A stretch of DNA of 64,000 nt from Kingdonia uniflora (lineage: Eukaryota; Streptophyta; Magnoliopsida; Ranunculales; Circaeasteraceae), in assembly GCA_014058105.1 (NCBI GenBank), contig JACGCM010001546.1, positions 434,001 through 498,000 of the forward strand, in the 5' to 3' direction. Of this stretch, positions 34,090 to 47,591 are shown one piece after another. Positions within the stretch are counted from its first letter, which is position 1. Each line of letters starts with the position of its first letter. Position numbers and translations under genes: made by a program. The notes beneath the pieces were generated by a model. That model worked only from the letters and a program-made list of their open reading frames with translations. It ran no database searches and was not told the origin of the DNA.

Positions 34090-36430
34090 CCTTCTACCCA
34101 GTCAATACGTCTATTTTCCTAATTCCCAAAACAAAAAAGCCAAAATCAAATCATTTTAAATTTCTATCTTTTCCAATACATGTATTTTCTCTCTCTAATA
34201 GGATCACAACATATACCACAGTTCCTACATTATAGGCCTTCTCTTATATTTATTTTCAAAATCCCTTAAAATCCTAGATTCCAAAACCAACTATAGAGAT
34301 TACTAAAGTTTACAAATTATTACATGACACAGATTACTCAAAAATCAAACAAACAAAAATTTTCTATCACCAACCTGTACTTACAGAATAATAATCCTCT
34401 GTTTTACCCGGACCTCTTTTCGAATACGAGCATTCTTGTCGTCTCTTCAACAATCTCCTATCACTCGATGAAGATTTCTTTCTCAAATCACAATCAACAC
34501 TCAAACGCCTCTTCTCCTTGATAATGATATTTGTACCACTTTTTCTCTCTCTCTGAAACTATAGACAATTTATAAGGGAGAGAGAGACAAGTTTTTATAC
34601 TCTTCCTCAGTTTATGAAACGATGGCTCCTTCTGACACGTGTTAGTCATCCCCACTATTTCCACAGGTATGTCTTTTTGTTTTTCAACATTATCACGACT
34701 TCTGTGATAATGTTTACCATTATCACGTTTATCTTTGTTATCTACCATTACCAATCCTACACCTCTTCCTAGTCCAGTACAAAATGACCAATCCTCTTAC
34801 TTATACTCTACCAAGATTGTACAAACATTCCTAAAATAACTCAATTTTTAAAAATCCAAAGATATCCATACAGTTGTTATAATCCTGCAGCTGTCATGCA
34901 CAGTATCTGTACAAAATCAATATAACAAAATACTTTATTCAACCAGATCGAAACATCACATACTTTATTCTCTCACGATCTCTCACTTAATATTTATTCA
35001 AATATAACCACATAATACTCCTACAAATATATTACTTTTAACAAGTCTAAAGACTTCGAGCTCCCCAGTTACATCTGAAACAACCCTAATAGTTTGGTTG
35101 CCCACACAAAATTAACTCCCCATTTGCTGCCATTATATCCTCTTCTACAATCTTATCATATGCGAGCTGTCGAACTGTCAGCTCTTACAACCGCGGATCC
35201 AACAGAGACTTACAAAAAATGTTGTACCAAACAAAACGATCTTGTTTGACATGCTTCCTTCATCATCCAATCCGACCAGATTCAATGGCCATTCCGAAAG
35301 AACAGTATCATAAGGCAAGTACCAAAAATAACGTTCATGAAGTTCAGCAACCTTGATATGAAACTGGCCATCCGCCGCCTACTACGTACACTGAGAATGA
35401 GTCATCACCATGCTCAAACACAACAACTCCATAATAATGCAAATAACAACAGCAAGGAATCCCTACTTATAGCCAAAGGAAGATCTCCGCAGAATCAGTC
35501 ACCCCACAAATTTTCCACAAAAAAATATTTTTATGAATATTTATGGAGAAGCAGAATATCTATATACAAAATATTGTGATAAATCATTATTCCCATAACA
35601 TAAAGTATCCCCTAAGATGTCGTACATGGTAACAAACAAGATGACAGCTAGCTCTGCAGTCCCATATACAGCTGCACATCAACCCGTTCATCTAGCTCGC
35701 ATAACTCTCACATCAAGTCATTATCTTCACCACATTCTTGACCTCCTCTAAATTTTATCTTAACTATTACTATCATTTTTCCCTCCATACCCATGACACC
35801 TACACATCTGTGTTACCAAGGCCTAGGGTATAAAAAGAAAGTGAAACAAACAAGCTCGAGACAAAGTAGCATCATAACAGAACATAAATATTTCATTCAG
35901 CCCGAAAGTTTTTCTTACAAAATACTTTACAACAGAATACATAGATTTTATAGACTACTTCAATTTATATCAAGTATCAGCTCGTAATGCTTTTCTTGGC
36001 ACGAACAGTCAACAAAAAAGTAAATTCTAAACTTTGATCCCATACTGCAAGACGGAGGAAAGTCTGAAACTGGCATCACAGATGAAAAATCTTCTTCATG
36101 ACCAAAAATCTATAGTCCAGAGAAGAAAATTATCCTCTGCATCCTCCTCACTTCCTCGCATGCTGGAGACAGACAGAAGGCCTCATTTCTTCAACAAGAC
36201 CCACTCATTAGCAGGATATCAATGAGACTCCCTCGGCCGAACGCCTGCCACTTCATCTTCAGTTGTAACAGCTTCTTCCGCCAGTAGCCAAAGACCGTTA
36301 CGACGTTCCAGCTTAGATGTCAGCAGGTAATGAAAACGTACCATTTGGTAGTAATCATCCTCTGCCTCCACCATTACTTTATAAGGCATACGATAAAAAG
36401 TGGGAGAAACATGATTGGGGTAGGCAGATG
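34090..36430 (-). pseudogene. Further minus-strand coding remnants in the Tat 3' region, unassigned
   Basis: At about 36420-36229 a minus-strand frame reads MPYKVMVEAEDDYYQMVRFH, then LERRNGLWLLAEEAVTTEDE, and ends at a stop. At about 35400-35100 broken frames give HERYFWYLPYDTVLSEWPLN and QLAYDKIVEEDIMAANGEL. The two share an F-Y-x-x-PY...E pattern and may be duplicates of one small ORF. I do not recognise the protein. Confidence 0.4.
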
Positions 36431-36812
36431 TAATGGTGGATAACCAAAATACCTGATACGTAATTCCTCCATCTTCCTCTAGATCCTAGACTCTCAAGCC
36501 TGAGTCCTAGCCGTCACCATTCTTACCACAATAAATAAAGAGGGCATAGACGAAGGGTTTTCTCCTACTACTCAATTCAGAGTACCTTTTATACACGGGT
36601 CAGGATTTAAAACAGACTCTCCAAATTCCCATCATTAAAAAGATTCCCCATGTAACAATATTTGACAACAGTCATTGGTTCCAGGAAACCTAACAAACAC
36701 CAACAGAGATTCATGAATATACATTGGAAATGAACCTAAGACATAACTACATCATTTAATGATACTTCTCAACCAACACCACTCGCCCACAATCATTCTC
36801 GTACGGTTGGCT

Positions 36813-36824
36813 GAGAGGGGGCGG
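36813..36824 (+). other. Polypurine tract of the Tat element
   Basis: GAGAGGGGGCGG directly before the TG at 36826. It would prime plus-strand DNA synthesis and fixes the orientation of this half as plus. Confidence 0.7.
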
Positions 36825-36825
36825 T

Positions 36826-37544
36826 TGTAGTGGCTTATTCCGTATCTCGAGCTCATGCTTCATCTTCGAGCTGCGGACAAACTTTCGACCTCAACAATAA
36901 AACACGTGGCATAATCACAAACATGTGTAGAATGAGTTTCTCAACTAATGTCACTAATCCCTAACGACACTCATGCTATTGGTTAAGGGCCATCTTATAA
37001 TAGCTTATTTCGTATCTCAGACTCATGCCTCATCCTCAATCTTATCAGTATACAAGAGGCACTACTAAAGACGTAACCTAACTTTCCTCAGTTCGAGACA
37101 TCACTTTTGACCTCTATAGCAACAGTTCGACCTGCGCGAAGCACACAGTCAATAATAGAGTTGTTGTACATTAGCAAATGTTGAAACATTACACAATCTG
37201 GTCAAAAAATATCTCGCACTCACTTTGTAATGTCCATCATTATAAACGATCATATTAGAGGACCTATAAGAAGACCTGGAACACTGCAGTTGAAGGACAG
37301 AACATTCACCATAGAAATGTTCCTACTCTATTATCCTACAATCTCAGAACGATCATTATAATAAACTAGCAATCTCAATAAGACCATCACTTTCTCTTAA
37401 TCCTTAGGAGAGGTCATGGCTTTTAACCTAATTCAAAGGTTTTCCACGCTAAATCATTTTATTGTTCACTGTCTATTGTTCTTGAACGTTTTGAATACAT
37501 TTAGTGTAAATGCTAAGTCCAGATCCCAGAACTAGGTTATTACA
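36826..37544 (+). repeat. Tat 3' LTR, 719 bp, with duplicated U3 start
   Basis: Begins TGTAGTGGCTTATTCCGTATC after the polypurine tract and ends GGTTATTACA. From 36996 (TATAATAGCTTATTTCGTATC) onward it is the inverted partner of the 5' LTR at 26432-26997. The first 170 bp repeat the U3 start and have no counterpart in the 5' LTR. Confidence 0.85.
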
Positions 37545-37549
37545 TGTTC

Positions 37550-40500
37550 CTTCTCATTTTCCTCCTAAAATTTATCATGAACGATAAAATAAGACACAAA
37601 AGGTCACTTCCAAATCTGATAGAATGAAAACTACATCAAAATAATAGAGAATGAAAACTACAAACCAAAGAAAATCTATCTAGGGGACTGTTTAATTGAA
37701 AATAAACAATATTGCTTCTACCAACACAATCATCGAAGAAAATGGAGGATATCTATTTGATCATCAGTATATCTCTTGCAACAAACATAAATGCTATAAA
37801 TGAAAGAAGAAGAAAAAGAAGTTATCTAAAACAGCAGGAAATGTTAATGCGCTTAGACTGGATGTTACGTGCATCTCTTACTCTATTATTTTTAAGAAAG
37901 TCCATAACAAACATACTACTATTCCTTTTCATTTTAAGAAGTTCATAACAAACAAAGTTCTTACTATAAATACTGCGGAATTCGAGTATTGTTCTGAAAA
38001 AAAATTATATAAGCAAATATTGATGCCCTAGAATCCCATTTTTTTTCCTTATTTTCTCGAACTTTAATGTGTAGTCCATTATGATAAATAATGGGATTTA
38101 TATGTACCACCAAATTCGATGATATTCATAAAATAAATATCGGCCAAGATAAGCTATCCTCACTAACATCCACAGGTAACATATCCAGACTACCACCTTA
38201 TGTAAGCAAACCACTATAAAGCATTTAAACCTTGTGTAGTTTTCTATAATATCCTAATGTTGCTACACCTCTGACTTCACATTGTACTTTTAACTAAGAT
38301 AAGTACAATTAACAAAGATTACTAAATATGCTGCATCCAAGGTAGAAGTAATAAAACCACAAATCTGCAATAGTCGATGCCAACCAAACACAAAGTAAAC
38401 CAACTTATCGAGTTTTAGTTTCTCCAAGTGTTTTATTTTATGGGCTTTATAATTAAGAACAAATATCTTTTGGAATTTCCTCCTGAACATGGTAATTTCA
38501 TGATGAGAGTAATTAGAGTACTGATGTGGAAGAACAGACAATAAATATTTGATTAAAATCAACGTACAACTCGTTACTTTTGCCCGATCTATGGATCACT
38601 ATATTTAAGAAACCTGATTAATATAGTATTTAATAAAGATAAACACGAAGATGGAGAATAGAAGAAGGTAAAATTACAAATATATTCAGTAATTTTTGAT
38701 CTTCGAACCTCAATTCATAACCTTTATTTATCGCAAAAAAAATCAATACTTGGAAATGAAGCATGATTTAATTTTGAGAAAATCATCCTAATTTGGATCA
38801 CGGACTTGGATTTCTTTAAATGTAACAACAAAGGCTTCAACGACCATTTTCAACATCTTCATTAGGGTGTTTCGTATTCCTAACCAATCAAAGATAAGAA
38901 TGAGGGTTTGGGATAGTACTGAGCGCAAATTAAGCGCCACCAGGTTTGATATCGTCAATGGTTTCTATTAAATTAACATAAATCTGATTTCACCCTGGAA
39001 AAAGAAAAAGTAAACTATCACAGACAATCATATCATAGATTTTTAACCAAATATTGATTGATAATAGTTATTAAATGGTGCATATCAAATCTATACCAAT
39101 ATGAAGTGGACGCTTGAATCAATATCCCCTTGAAGAAAAGGAATTGATCATAGTCGCAATGAGCACCAAACATTTTCCCTAAATCTGGGCAGAAAACCCT
39201 AAACACTGCATTAGATTCGTAGAGAGAGTCGGGAATCCTATAGGGAATTAAATAAGTATAAATGGAAAAAAGGACGTTGAAGAAAGAGATAACTTTTGCA
39301 CTTGGATTAGAGTTTAATACACACATGGAGAGAAGAAGAGTTATAGGGTAGGATGTAAGAAGTGGGGATGTGGGAGATTCAAATTATGGCAATTAGACGT
39401 GGGTGGCTTTCATTTCCATAGAGAGAGACTAAATAGTTATGACAGATGACCTCTTAATATTAGTGATATACCCAACCAAAATGAAATTAATAGAAATCAA
39501 AACCCTAGGTATGCTTCAGTAGAAATCAAAATCCTAGGGATGCTTGAAGCGTAATGGCCGAGAAAGAAAAAGAGATATATAAGTACCTTGCTTCAAAGAG
39601 AGAGAGTTATTGATGGGAGAGATGGAGAGTTGTTGGAGAGATGAGAAAGATGACCTTGAAAAGAGAGATATAATAAGAATAGAGAGTCGGGATGAGACAG
39701 TGGTTTAGATAGTGTATGATAAGACTAAACTAACTTTTATCTGTGTTTAGTCTAAATTACCCTTCAACTTATTCGTTCTATCAAGAGTTAAATAAATCTA
39801 GACCGTCGATCTCGCCATTTCTGCCTAATCTCTACAAAAGAACATCAAATTCGAGCCCCTCTTTGTCTTGAGAAAATGGCAAACTTGTCTATTTGAAAAA
39901 TATTATTCTCTAATGTATAATAGACTTGTTGTACCCGTGGCCCACCACGTCTGTACTCATTTATGACCATACTTAATCTAGGAATTGATGAATTCATCAC
40001 ATAAATTTCTATGAAACTGGACCGCTTATGAAATTGATGAAGACTTACATAATTGCAGTGATCAAGTCATCAAACCTCATCATTATTAACTACTCTCATT
40101 TGCTTTTTATTTTGTGCATCCCATTAACACGTGGGCGATGCTCCTAGTAGTGGCCTTGAAATGGTAACATAGTGTCTGGATGGAAATCTTTGTCTCCCTC
40201 AACCTATTTTGTATAGCAGTATCTGTTAAAAGTTGCCAAAATACGTAAGGAAGCTTTAATAAACCTTTAATTAGGATTGCTTGACAGAGAATGATCTAGT
40301 CCTTTCATTATGCCTATAAGTTTATAATAGATGAATGAGCTAAACGGATACCATAAATTCTTAGGTATTTTTTAATCAAATTTTCGAAAAAAACAATCAA
40401 CAACAAGCATGATCGGTATAATTGTCTATGTTTACATATGTAGAAGATGTACTAGATGTACATCATTAGAACAATAAATACCTTGATTTAGTTTCATTTT

Positions 40501-42180
40501 AAAACACATGTCTACTAATCATAAGAAACCCTGAAAAATAATCTAGAACTTGATTTTATAGATAATGATTGAGTGGGAGGTGCCAAGAGATGAGACGCAA
40601 GTGCATTAGTTTTAGTAAAATATTTTGATGTTCTAGCTAGATTTTAGAGATGAAATCAAAGAATAAAAAGGTAAGTTTAGGGAAACTTTAGGGTCAAATT
40701 AAATCAAGAATATAAAAGAACATGAGAATCCTAATGATTGGTGTTTCAGAAAAGTGACTGTGGGATGTAGTTTTCGAATGGAACCCAAAATCCAAATGCT
40801 TGAAAGACAAAATTACAAATAAATTCCTAAACCCAATCAATTCAACACAGAATGCAAAACTCACTAAATTAAACCTATAATAAACTAAACTCAAAGAAGG
40901 AATTAAGAAAATTACCAGCCAATCCCACCTTCTAAGTCCAGCAGTTATAACTCCTTAAATATAGTAAAAAAAAATTGCAGAGAAAAGTTTTGATTGCTTG
41001 TAAATGATCAACTGCATCAATAAAAGGCTCAATAATTAAAGCATAAACAATTACTACTAAGAGGATGATAGGTGTTGTGGGATTTCGTACGTTCGTGCTT
41101 AGGTTATAGATTCCAAACTCCTTATATATAATGTAATTTTAATGATATAGTTCTAGGTGATTTCATGGTTATTGTTCTTTGATATGCACTAACTGAATAA
41201 GAGGAACAACTGAACGACCAACTTCTTAGGCAAAAGAAAAGCTAAGTCCATGAAACTTCCAAAAAATATGGATAAAGCTTTGATAAAAATATTAGATAAG
41301 AAATCACATTGGCATAAATGGAATTTTTCCTGGCACGAGGTTATAAAGATTGCTTGTAAGAAATTAATGGCAATTAACGCCTGCAAAGAAACACCATAAA
41401 ACATTATAGAATAACAGGGATCCAAAAACCAAGTTTATTTCCAAGCCAAACATGGCTCTAAGTACCCATTACCATCCAAAAAGCTATACTAAAAACAATT
41501 ATTTTCATGTCAATTGCTTCCAGCCGATTTCCTATCTACTCTTATATCTCCCAGTGGAATGCTTCTACTTTTAGCATGGTTACTTATGGCACTACAACCC
41601 CACTCATACTAAGGATGATCCCACCCATGTTAAAAGTTTTGCTTTACAAACCTATTCGACATATTTTCATGTAAACCTTATTTTCTCCATTATTGATATA
41701 TTTGAGAACCTTTTTTCTCTCTTTTTCTATAAGGATATTTGAGAACGTTTATGGCACTGATGAGAGTTCACATTACAACTAGGGTTTAGGATGAAATCAT
41801 GAGATCGACAAAAAACCTATGTATTAACGAAATGAGCAAATCATGAATGGAGATCACCAAGTACTCATATGTGTTGCACCTCAACTTTGAATAAAGCTTC
41901 GCAAATATTTGAATTAACCATGTTATGTTCCTTTGACTAATTCATCATTTTCAAACCTAGCAGTCACTTAAGATAGAAATAGATACAATTCCAAGTGTTT
42001 ATATTATTATGAAATTACTCTCCCTCAGTAAATCAACTATATATAAGTAAAACTTGTTATCTTTCCCAATCCCTTCTTTATACTTTCTCATTTTACTTTA
42101 TTCTTATGTTTCTTTAGTCTAATAACGTTAATCCTCACTGTTGTTCCATAAACCAAATCCTACTCCATCAAACATCAAAA
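37550..42180. other. AT-rich stretch without a recognisable gene
   Basis: Only short chance open frames. A 29-bp tandem repeat around 39495-39550 (agaaatcaaaaccctaggta type) and purine-rich stretches at 39590-39720 were seen. No domain or element was recognised. Confidence 0.5.
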
Positions 42181-42189
42181 AAAGTTCCT

Positions 42190-42660
42190 CACAAAGTCTA
42201 GATTTTACGTTTGTGTCTCACAAAGACATTCCACTAAGTTTAAATCCCCTAATCAATTAAACAAAAAAGAACCACTATAAATTACAAATTTAAATCATAA
42301 ACCAATACCAAATTTTGGGATTTTTTTGTACATTTCAATCAAAATTAGTACAAAAATACACAAATCAAATTCCATTAAAAAAATCAAAAACTTACAATTC
42401 TACAACAAATAACACAGATTACGACAAAACAAATTAAAATCGAAAAAGGAATGACCTTTGATTCATAGCATCCAAACATATATCCTAAAATACCCTCGAT
42501 TGAAGCAACAAAAGCGTATCTTTACCAATCACAGTCGTACCGGTGAGAGCCAAATCTTAATTGCTCAAAGAAACTTCTCTACTTATAGTAGCAGCGATAA
42601 CAGTAGTAGTTTTAGCTGCTGATGATGATGATGATGAATCTCTAAAATCCGATACGAAAT
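42190..42660. repeat. Dispersed repeat R, copy 1
   Basis: Shares a run of features in the same order with 63600-63965: 'aaatc(c)ctaatcaa...', 'tacaaatttaaatca(t/c)aaac', '(c/t)acgacaaaacaaa', 'gacctttg(a/g)' and 'gagattcat' on the reverse strand. On the minus strand it looks like a leader exon (TCATCATCATCATCAG, then AAAG|GTCATT). Nature unknown. Confidence 0.5.
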
Positions 42661-45600
42661 CAAACCAGGTTTCCAAGAGTTTTGAAGAGAGAAAGAGATG
42701 TTTGACAGAGATAAAGATGTATGATGGATAGAGATGTTTGATGGAGAGAGAGAAGTCATTCTTTAAGCGCAGGGAGGGAAAGATCGCATGTTGTAGTTTT
42801 TTAGAGGAGATTGGAGTTTTTAGTCGGGGGAGGAGAAGTTTAGTTTTTTAGTTGGGATTAGTCTTTTTGGCTTTTCCTCATGAAACATAAATTTCCATAA
42901 CTGCCCTTACATGTGGGAATTTCGAGGCATTTAGAGTTCATCTTGGCCCCTATTTATCTCTGGACATAAGGCAGACTTGTCCAAAGTGGTCAAAACACCG
43001 CCCCGTTATACTAAAGAGACTAGGTTAATTAGAAGTTCATGTTACGCACGAATGTTTAAGTACATAATTTTAGAAAATGTATAAGTACAAAAGACTTTGC
43101 TATATAATCATCAATTCGTGGATATCTAACCATTGTTATGAGATTTTTGAATCACAGTCTGCCAAAAAGTCTAGATATGAAGTAATTATTATGTAGGACT
43201 TAAGACGAAAAGTGTACCCAATACACATATCACTCAATGGAGGATTGATAATATCCTTGACAGAAACCAACTTTAGTAAAGATGAGATTGGTCCTTAAGC
43301 TCATAATTGTTTACATATACATAAGTGAAGAATAATATTAAGTTTTTTACTATCCCTTAAATAACTGGAAATATACGTAACTTGATAAAATAAATAATAT
43401 TGGTATGTAGTGATTCCTCATTTGTACTTAAGATCGTGTCAATTCCGTTATCTCATACATTGCTAACAACCTCACAACTTTGGAAGCGTATGCATCAAAT
43501 TATTTTTATTCTCTTAAAGTTTTTATGGACTTATTTGTAAATAAAATACGCGGTATGTTATTAGTCTCTTCATGATATGCTATAAAGCTCGACAAATAAT
43601 CTAGGGTTGTTTCATTATGACAAAACAGAATACTTGCTCGATTTCCTAGTAATTAATATAACAATGATGAATGATGAATGATGAATGCCAAATTTAACAT
43701 TTGGATTTTGCAATAAAAGAAATGCGTCTCTTTTTCATGGAAAAGTCGAAATCATATAATCACACTTACGCCTAACACAATCATGGAGGGTTTGAACCAC
43801 CATAACTTGAGAAGACTGGAATTTCATTTCCAACTCAAGCACTCTACCATTTGAGCTAAAGTTCAAGTATTGCTCTAATACAACTAAATGTTACAGATCC
43901 AATCTGCAAATAATTAATAAATCAATATGAGCAACTTCATGTACACACATAATACATAGTGTTAAAAGGAAGAGGAGTTGAGTAGTCTAAATGAATGAGG
44001 ATTAATGTTTATGGTCAGACTATAACTCCATGCTTTAGCGAAATAATATATACAAAAATCTTATGACAAAAATACATAATCTATAAACCATAAGCAAGGA
44101 ATTCTACATAATTAAGAAAGAAGAGATTGACTAAGAGAACCTCGTCTTTATTGTACCCTTGTAGGCTCTGGGTGTGCATATATTCTCGCTGGCTGCATCA
44201 CCAACTGTATCAAGTCAAATATAGGCATGATGCTAGTCTCAAATACAACAATTAATGAACACCAATTAGTCCATTAATATTGCCTCATTTGATCTTATTA
44301 GATAAAAAAAATTTAAATATTACCTTTGAATTTAAGTTTAGGGTAAGAGAGAGGCATGGGAAGCACAAAGGAGATGGAATTATCAGCCAACTATAAACTT
44401 AATTGAACCTTAAAATAGAAAATGAAATCAAGTCAACAACACTAATAAACCCCAAAAGGAACTAATATGAAAAAACCTGAAAATAAATTTATAGGTCTAT
44501 ATAATTTTTAAACCAAAGAAATTTATTTTTGAAAAAAAGGCACCCAAACTCCCATTGATGAAGTCTAACCAAAACCTTTAATTTTTTGTTTTGCTAGGCA
44601 CATAATCTAACCTCAAATAAACTAAGATCCTAAATCAGTCAAAAAATTCTAAAATTGCAATTGCTAGCAAGAAAACCAACTAATTCTTGGATTGACACTT
44701 TAAAAGAGAGTACCATGTAGACCTCAAAAGCATAAAAGATTTAATGAGAAGATTGATGGGCTACCTTTGGGAAGTACTAAAAAGTAGTTCATTATCTGGT
44801 CATAGATCAATTGTAGTAATGCCTCTGAAATTAAGGAGTAGAACTTTGAAATACTACCCATATTTGGAATATATAGTTTAGTGCAACAGTTGCGGTATCA
44901 AAACATTTTTCGCACACAATACTGATATTGTACTCAAGCAGCTTCCTTATATGGTTTCCTGAGAAAATTTAAGCTTACTTTTCAGAAGTTCACAAAGGGG
45001 AAATAAAATAAGGAAATATGGATGCAAATACTTTTTAAAAAAAATTCCTACACTACGAAAAAAAGATTAAATTTAAATCTAATCGTTACCAATATTTCTT
45101 TCTAAATAAAATTACTTACTAAAAAAAATATCTCTGGCTATAAAACCTGATCATGCAATAAATAATGCTCCTATTTTGAAGCGGTCCTGTAACCATGTTA
45201 AACTTTTCACTTATTAGTGTTCCATTCAAATTATGAAAGCACTTTTAAGACCGTAAGGAAACAAAATTAAAGATTGGAATCATAGTTCTTTCAAAGTACT
45301 TTACAGTAAATATTATTGTTTCACTTTCTACTATTGTGGACATATTATATACCTTCGCCCTCGTAACTAAGAAACTTAACATACATTGTAGAGTAGATAA
45401 TGTACCCACCTTAGCATTTACATAATACATATCAAATGAATATCCCCGAACTTCTGCAATGAAATTTATATAATAAAACTGTATATTAAGGACTGTAAGA
45501 AGACATGAGATAAAATCAGAATGAGGTTCATCATGGCTATAGCTACCTATTGCTTTTAGTTTGGAATGGCTAGGCAATATCATCAAAACCATCAAAGAGC

Positions 45601-47582
45601 ACATTATGGAGTTGAATCTATAAACAACAATTACAAATGAAGCCAAGATAAAGACTGAAATCAGTTAGATTTGTGATTGTAATAAAACCAAGAAAATGCT
45701 TTCTACTTTGTTGCTTATCAGGTTAAAGAAAATTACATTTCTGTACAAATGAAGTTATAGAAGGTGAAGTTTTGGCTGTTCCAAACCACAATGTGTATAG
45801 CTCCTTTGGCGAGTGTAAACAAAGTCCTCTTGAAATATAGGGTTCTTTGTACTACATATAATACCAAAGACTAAGCAAAAACAATTGAAACATTAAAAGG
45901 TCCTAATGTAAATGTCTTAATTATATATGGCTGGGGATAAGAATTTACCTTAGCAGGTCTATGCACTTTCTATTTCCATATTCAAGGCACACATATGGCT
46001 CTTACCGTATAGTCCGTTCTATATCTTTTAGTTTTTTTTACGATGAACCACTACAAAATGGAATAAAAAAACCAATGGTGACCTTAATATTATGATCACA
46101 ATGACGAAGACTTATACATACTCTAATGATAGTCCCTACCTTTTATCACCAAGGAAATGCCCTATGATCCCAACAATGGGCAACGATTCGTACAAACAGG
46201 TATGGGTATTGATAAGGAGTTGTTAAAATGTACCTTTGATCCTTTGAAGTAATAAATTTTCTTATAGATCTAGCTCTCTCCCAGGAGAAGTATCTTGACC
46301 TGATAATTCATGCCATAATGCTAGATTAAAATTAAAAAGTTCTTAGAGATAGAAGAAGGTATGGTCTTAAGCCATACTGCCATATTAGTCTTTGTGAATA
46401 TTATGTTTCTCTCCCCCTCTTTTATGAGATTGCCACATTTTTAAGAAGGCAAATTGGAGCATCTTAGTTTGATAAATCGAAAATAAAGTGATATGAATCA
46501 CATGTAACCTAAATTTACGTTAGAAGGTAAGGTAATCAATTGGAGCAATCACAAGTGAAAAACAAAATCTAAAATTTACATCAAAACACCTTCCATGAGC
46601 CATGTTAAAAAATTAAATATCACGAAACTCAAATTCCCTTGAGATTGCTTCTAAAATAAAAGCCTTAATCATAAGAAAACGGTAATTAAGATCATAAACC
46701 ATAAATCAGTTCATAGAAAACACCGTACATACTGAGTAATTCAAAGTTGATTTCTGGAAGAAAAATTCGATTACCTAATTTGGCGTACAAAAACAAACAA
46801 CATTTAAAAAATGTATTCTTGACAAAAGTAGTAAGAATGAAACTGATTACCAAATCTTGTTGCTTGAAGAAGTTTTAATGTTCCAGGTAATTACTGCTGA
46901 TGAAAAATCTTTAATATTATTCTACAAAAATTTATAAACGACGCCTAGATTGTCGTCGAATGCTAAAGTTTACAATAAGCTTGATATCCTATACAAACAT
47001 TGAACCCAAAAAAAATTAGAAGAAGAAAAAAATCAAACCATAAAGAACACATATATAACAAGCATTAACAACCACTATTTCTTCATCATAAATAATAAAT
47101 TGAAAAAAAATATTCAAATAAAGTAATAAACATATATTGGGGGTTCATAAACTGAATTGTGCTTTGAATCATGAGAGAGAGAGAGAGAGAAAAAAATTAC
47201 CTGATGAAGAAGAATACGGGAGAGATTACAATATGTTTCGCAACAACTTTCTATTGTATTGAGCTTTAGGGATTTTATCATAACTGAAGGAGAGATTGGG
47301 GGTTCTCTTACTTATGTGTAATGAGGTCTGAAAACTGATGAGTAAATTCTTGGATTAACCATAAAGAGTATTAAGGTAGAGATTGGGAGAGAAAGAGATG
47401 GTATGAGAAATGTTTGGCAAAAAATTTGTGAGAGAGAGAGAGGTGAAGAAAAAGAACTGCTATAATAGAAAGTTAAGAATCAATCATTTGCCTAAAATTA
47501 ATTTGATAAAATTACTCTTTAAAGGATTGGTGTTTAAAATAAAAGAGTTACGGCCAGGTGTGTTAGCTATTAAAAGATTTTA
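42661..47582. other. AT-rich stretch without a recognisable gene
   Basis: Contains a short ATGATGA microsatellite near 43664-43686, a tRNA-like segment (43783-43861) and a GA repeat near 47173-47190. Some short exon-like pieces on the minus strand (near 44145-44205 and 45404-45455) have splice-like borders but no recognisable product. Confidence 0.5.
43783..43861 (-). repeat. tRNA-like segment (SINE head or tRNA relic), copy 1
   Basis: On the minus strand TAGCTCAAATGGTAGAGTGC fits an A box with a D-arm, a TTGAG...CTCAA pair resembles an anticodon stem with about 15 extra bases, and GGTTCAAACCC fits a B box. A matching segment lies at 48864-48945. Confidence 0.5.
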
Positions 47583-47591
47583 AAACTTCAA

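Larger units (their letters stand above)
29080..37544 (+). mobile_element. Tat-lineage Ty3/gypsy retrotransposon, 3' part (antisense ORFs, PPT, 3' LTR)
   Basis: In element sense (plus strand) this holds the region downstream of pol: antisense coding remnants (minus strand, 34020 to 29238 and further pieces to about 36430), a polypurine tract at 36813-36824 and the 3' LTR ending at 37544. TSD TGTTC at 37545-37549 equals the one outside the 5' LTR at 26998-27002 (reverse complement). It is therefore the other half of the same insertion. Confidence 0.85.

Noticed and set aside
20079..37544. Two separate, independently inserted Tat elements in opposite orientation
   Set aside because: The outer 5-bp duplications of the two halves match each other, the halves are complementary in content, and the hAT-type elements at the junctions have exchanged TSDs. 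One inverted element explains all of this.
43783..43861. Functional tRNA gene
   Set aside because: The arms do not close properly, the anticodon region is too long and no clean acceptor stem is visible. Called a tRNA-like repeat instead.
45245..45646. 133-codon minus-strand open frame as a gene
   Set aside because: No recognisable domain, AT-rich composition and no supporting neighbours. Possibly chance in AT-rich DNA.
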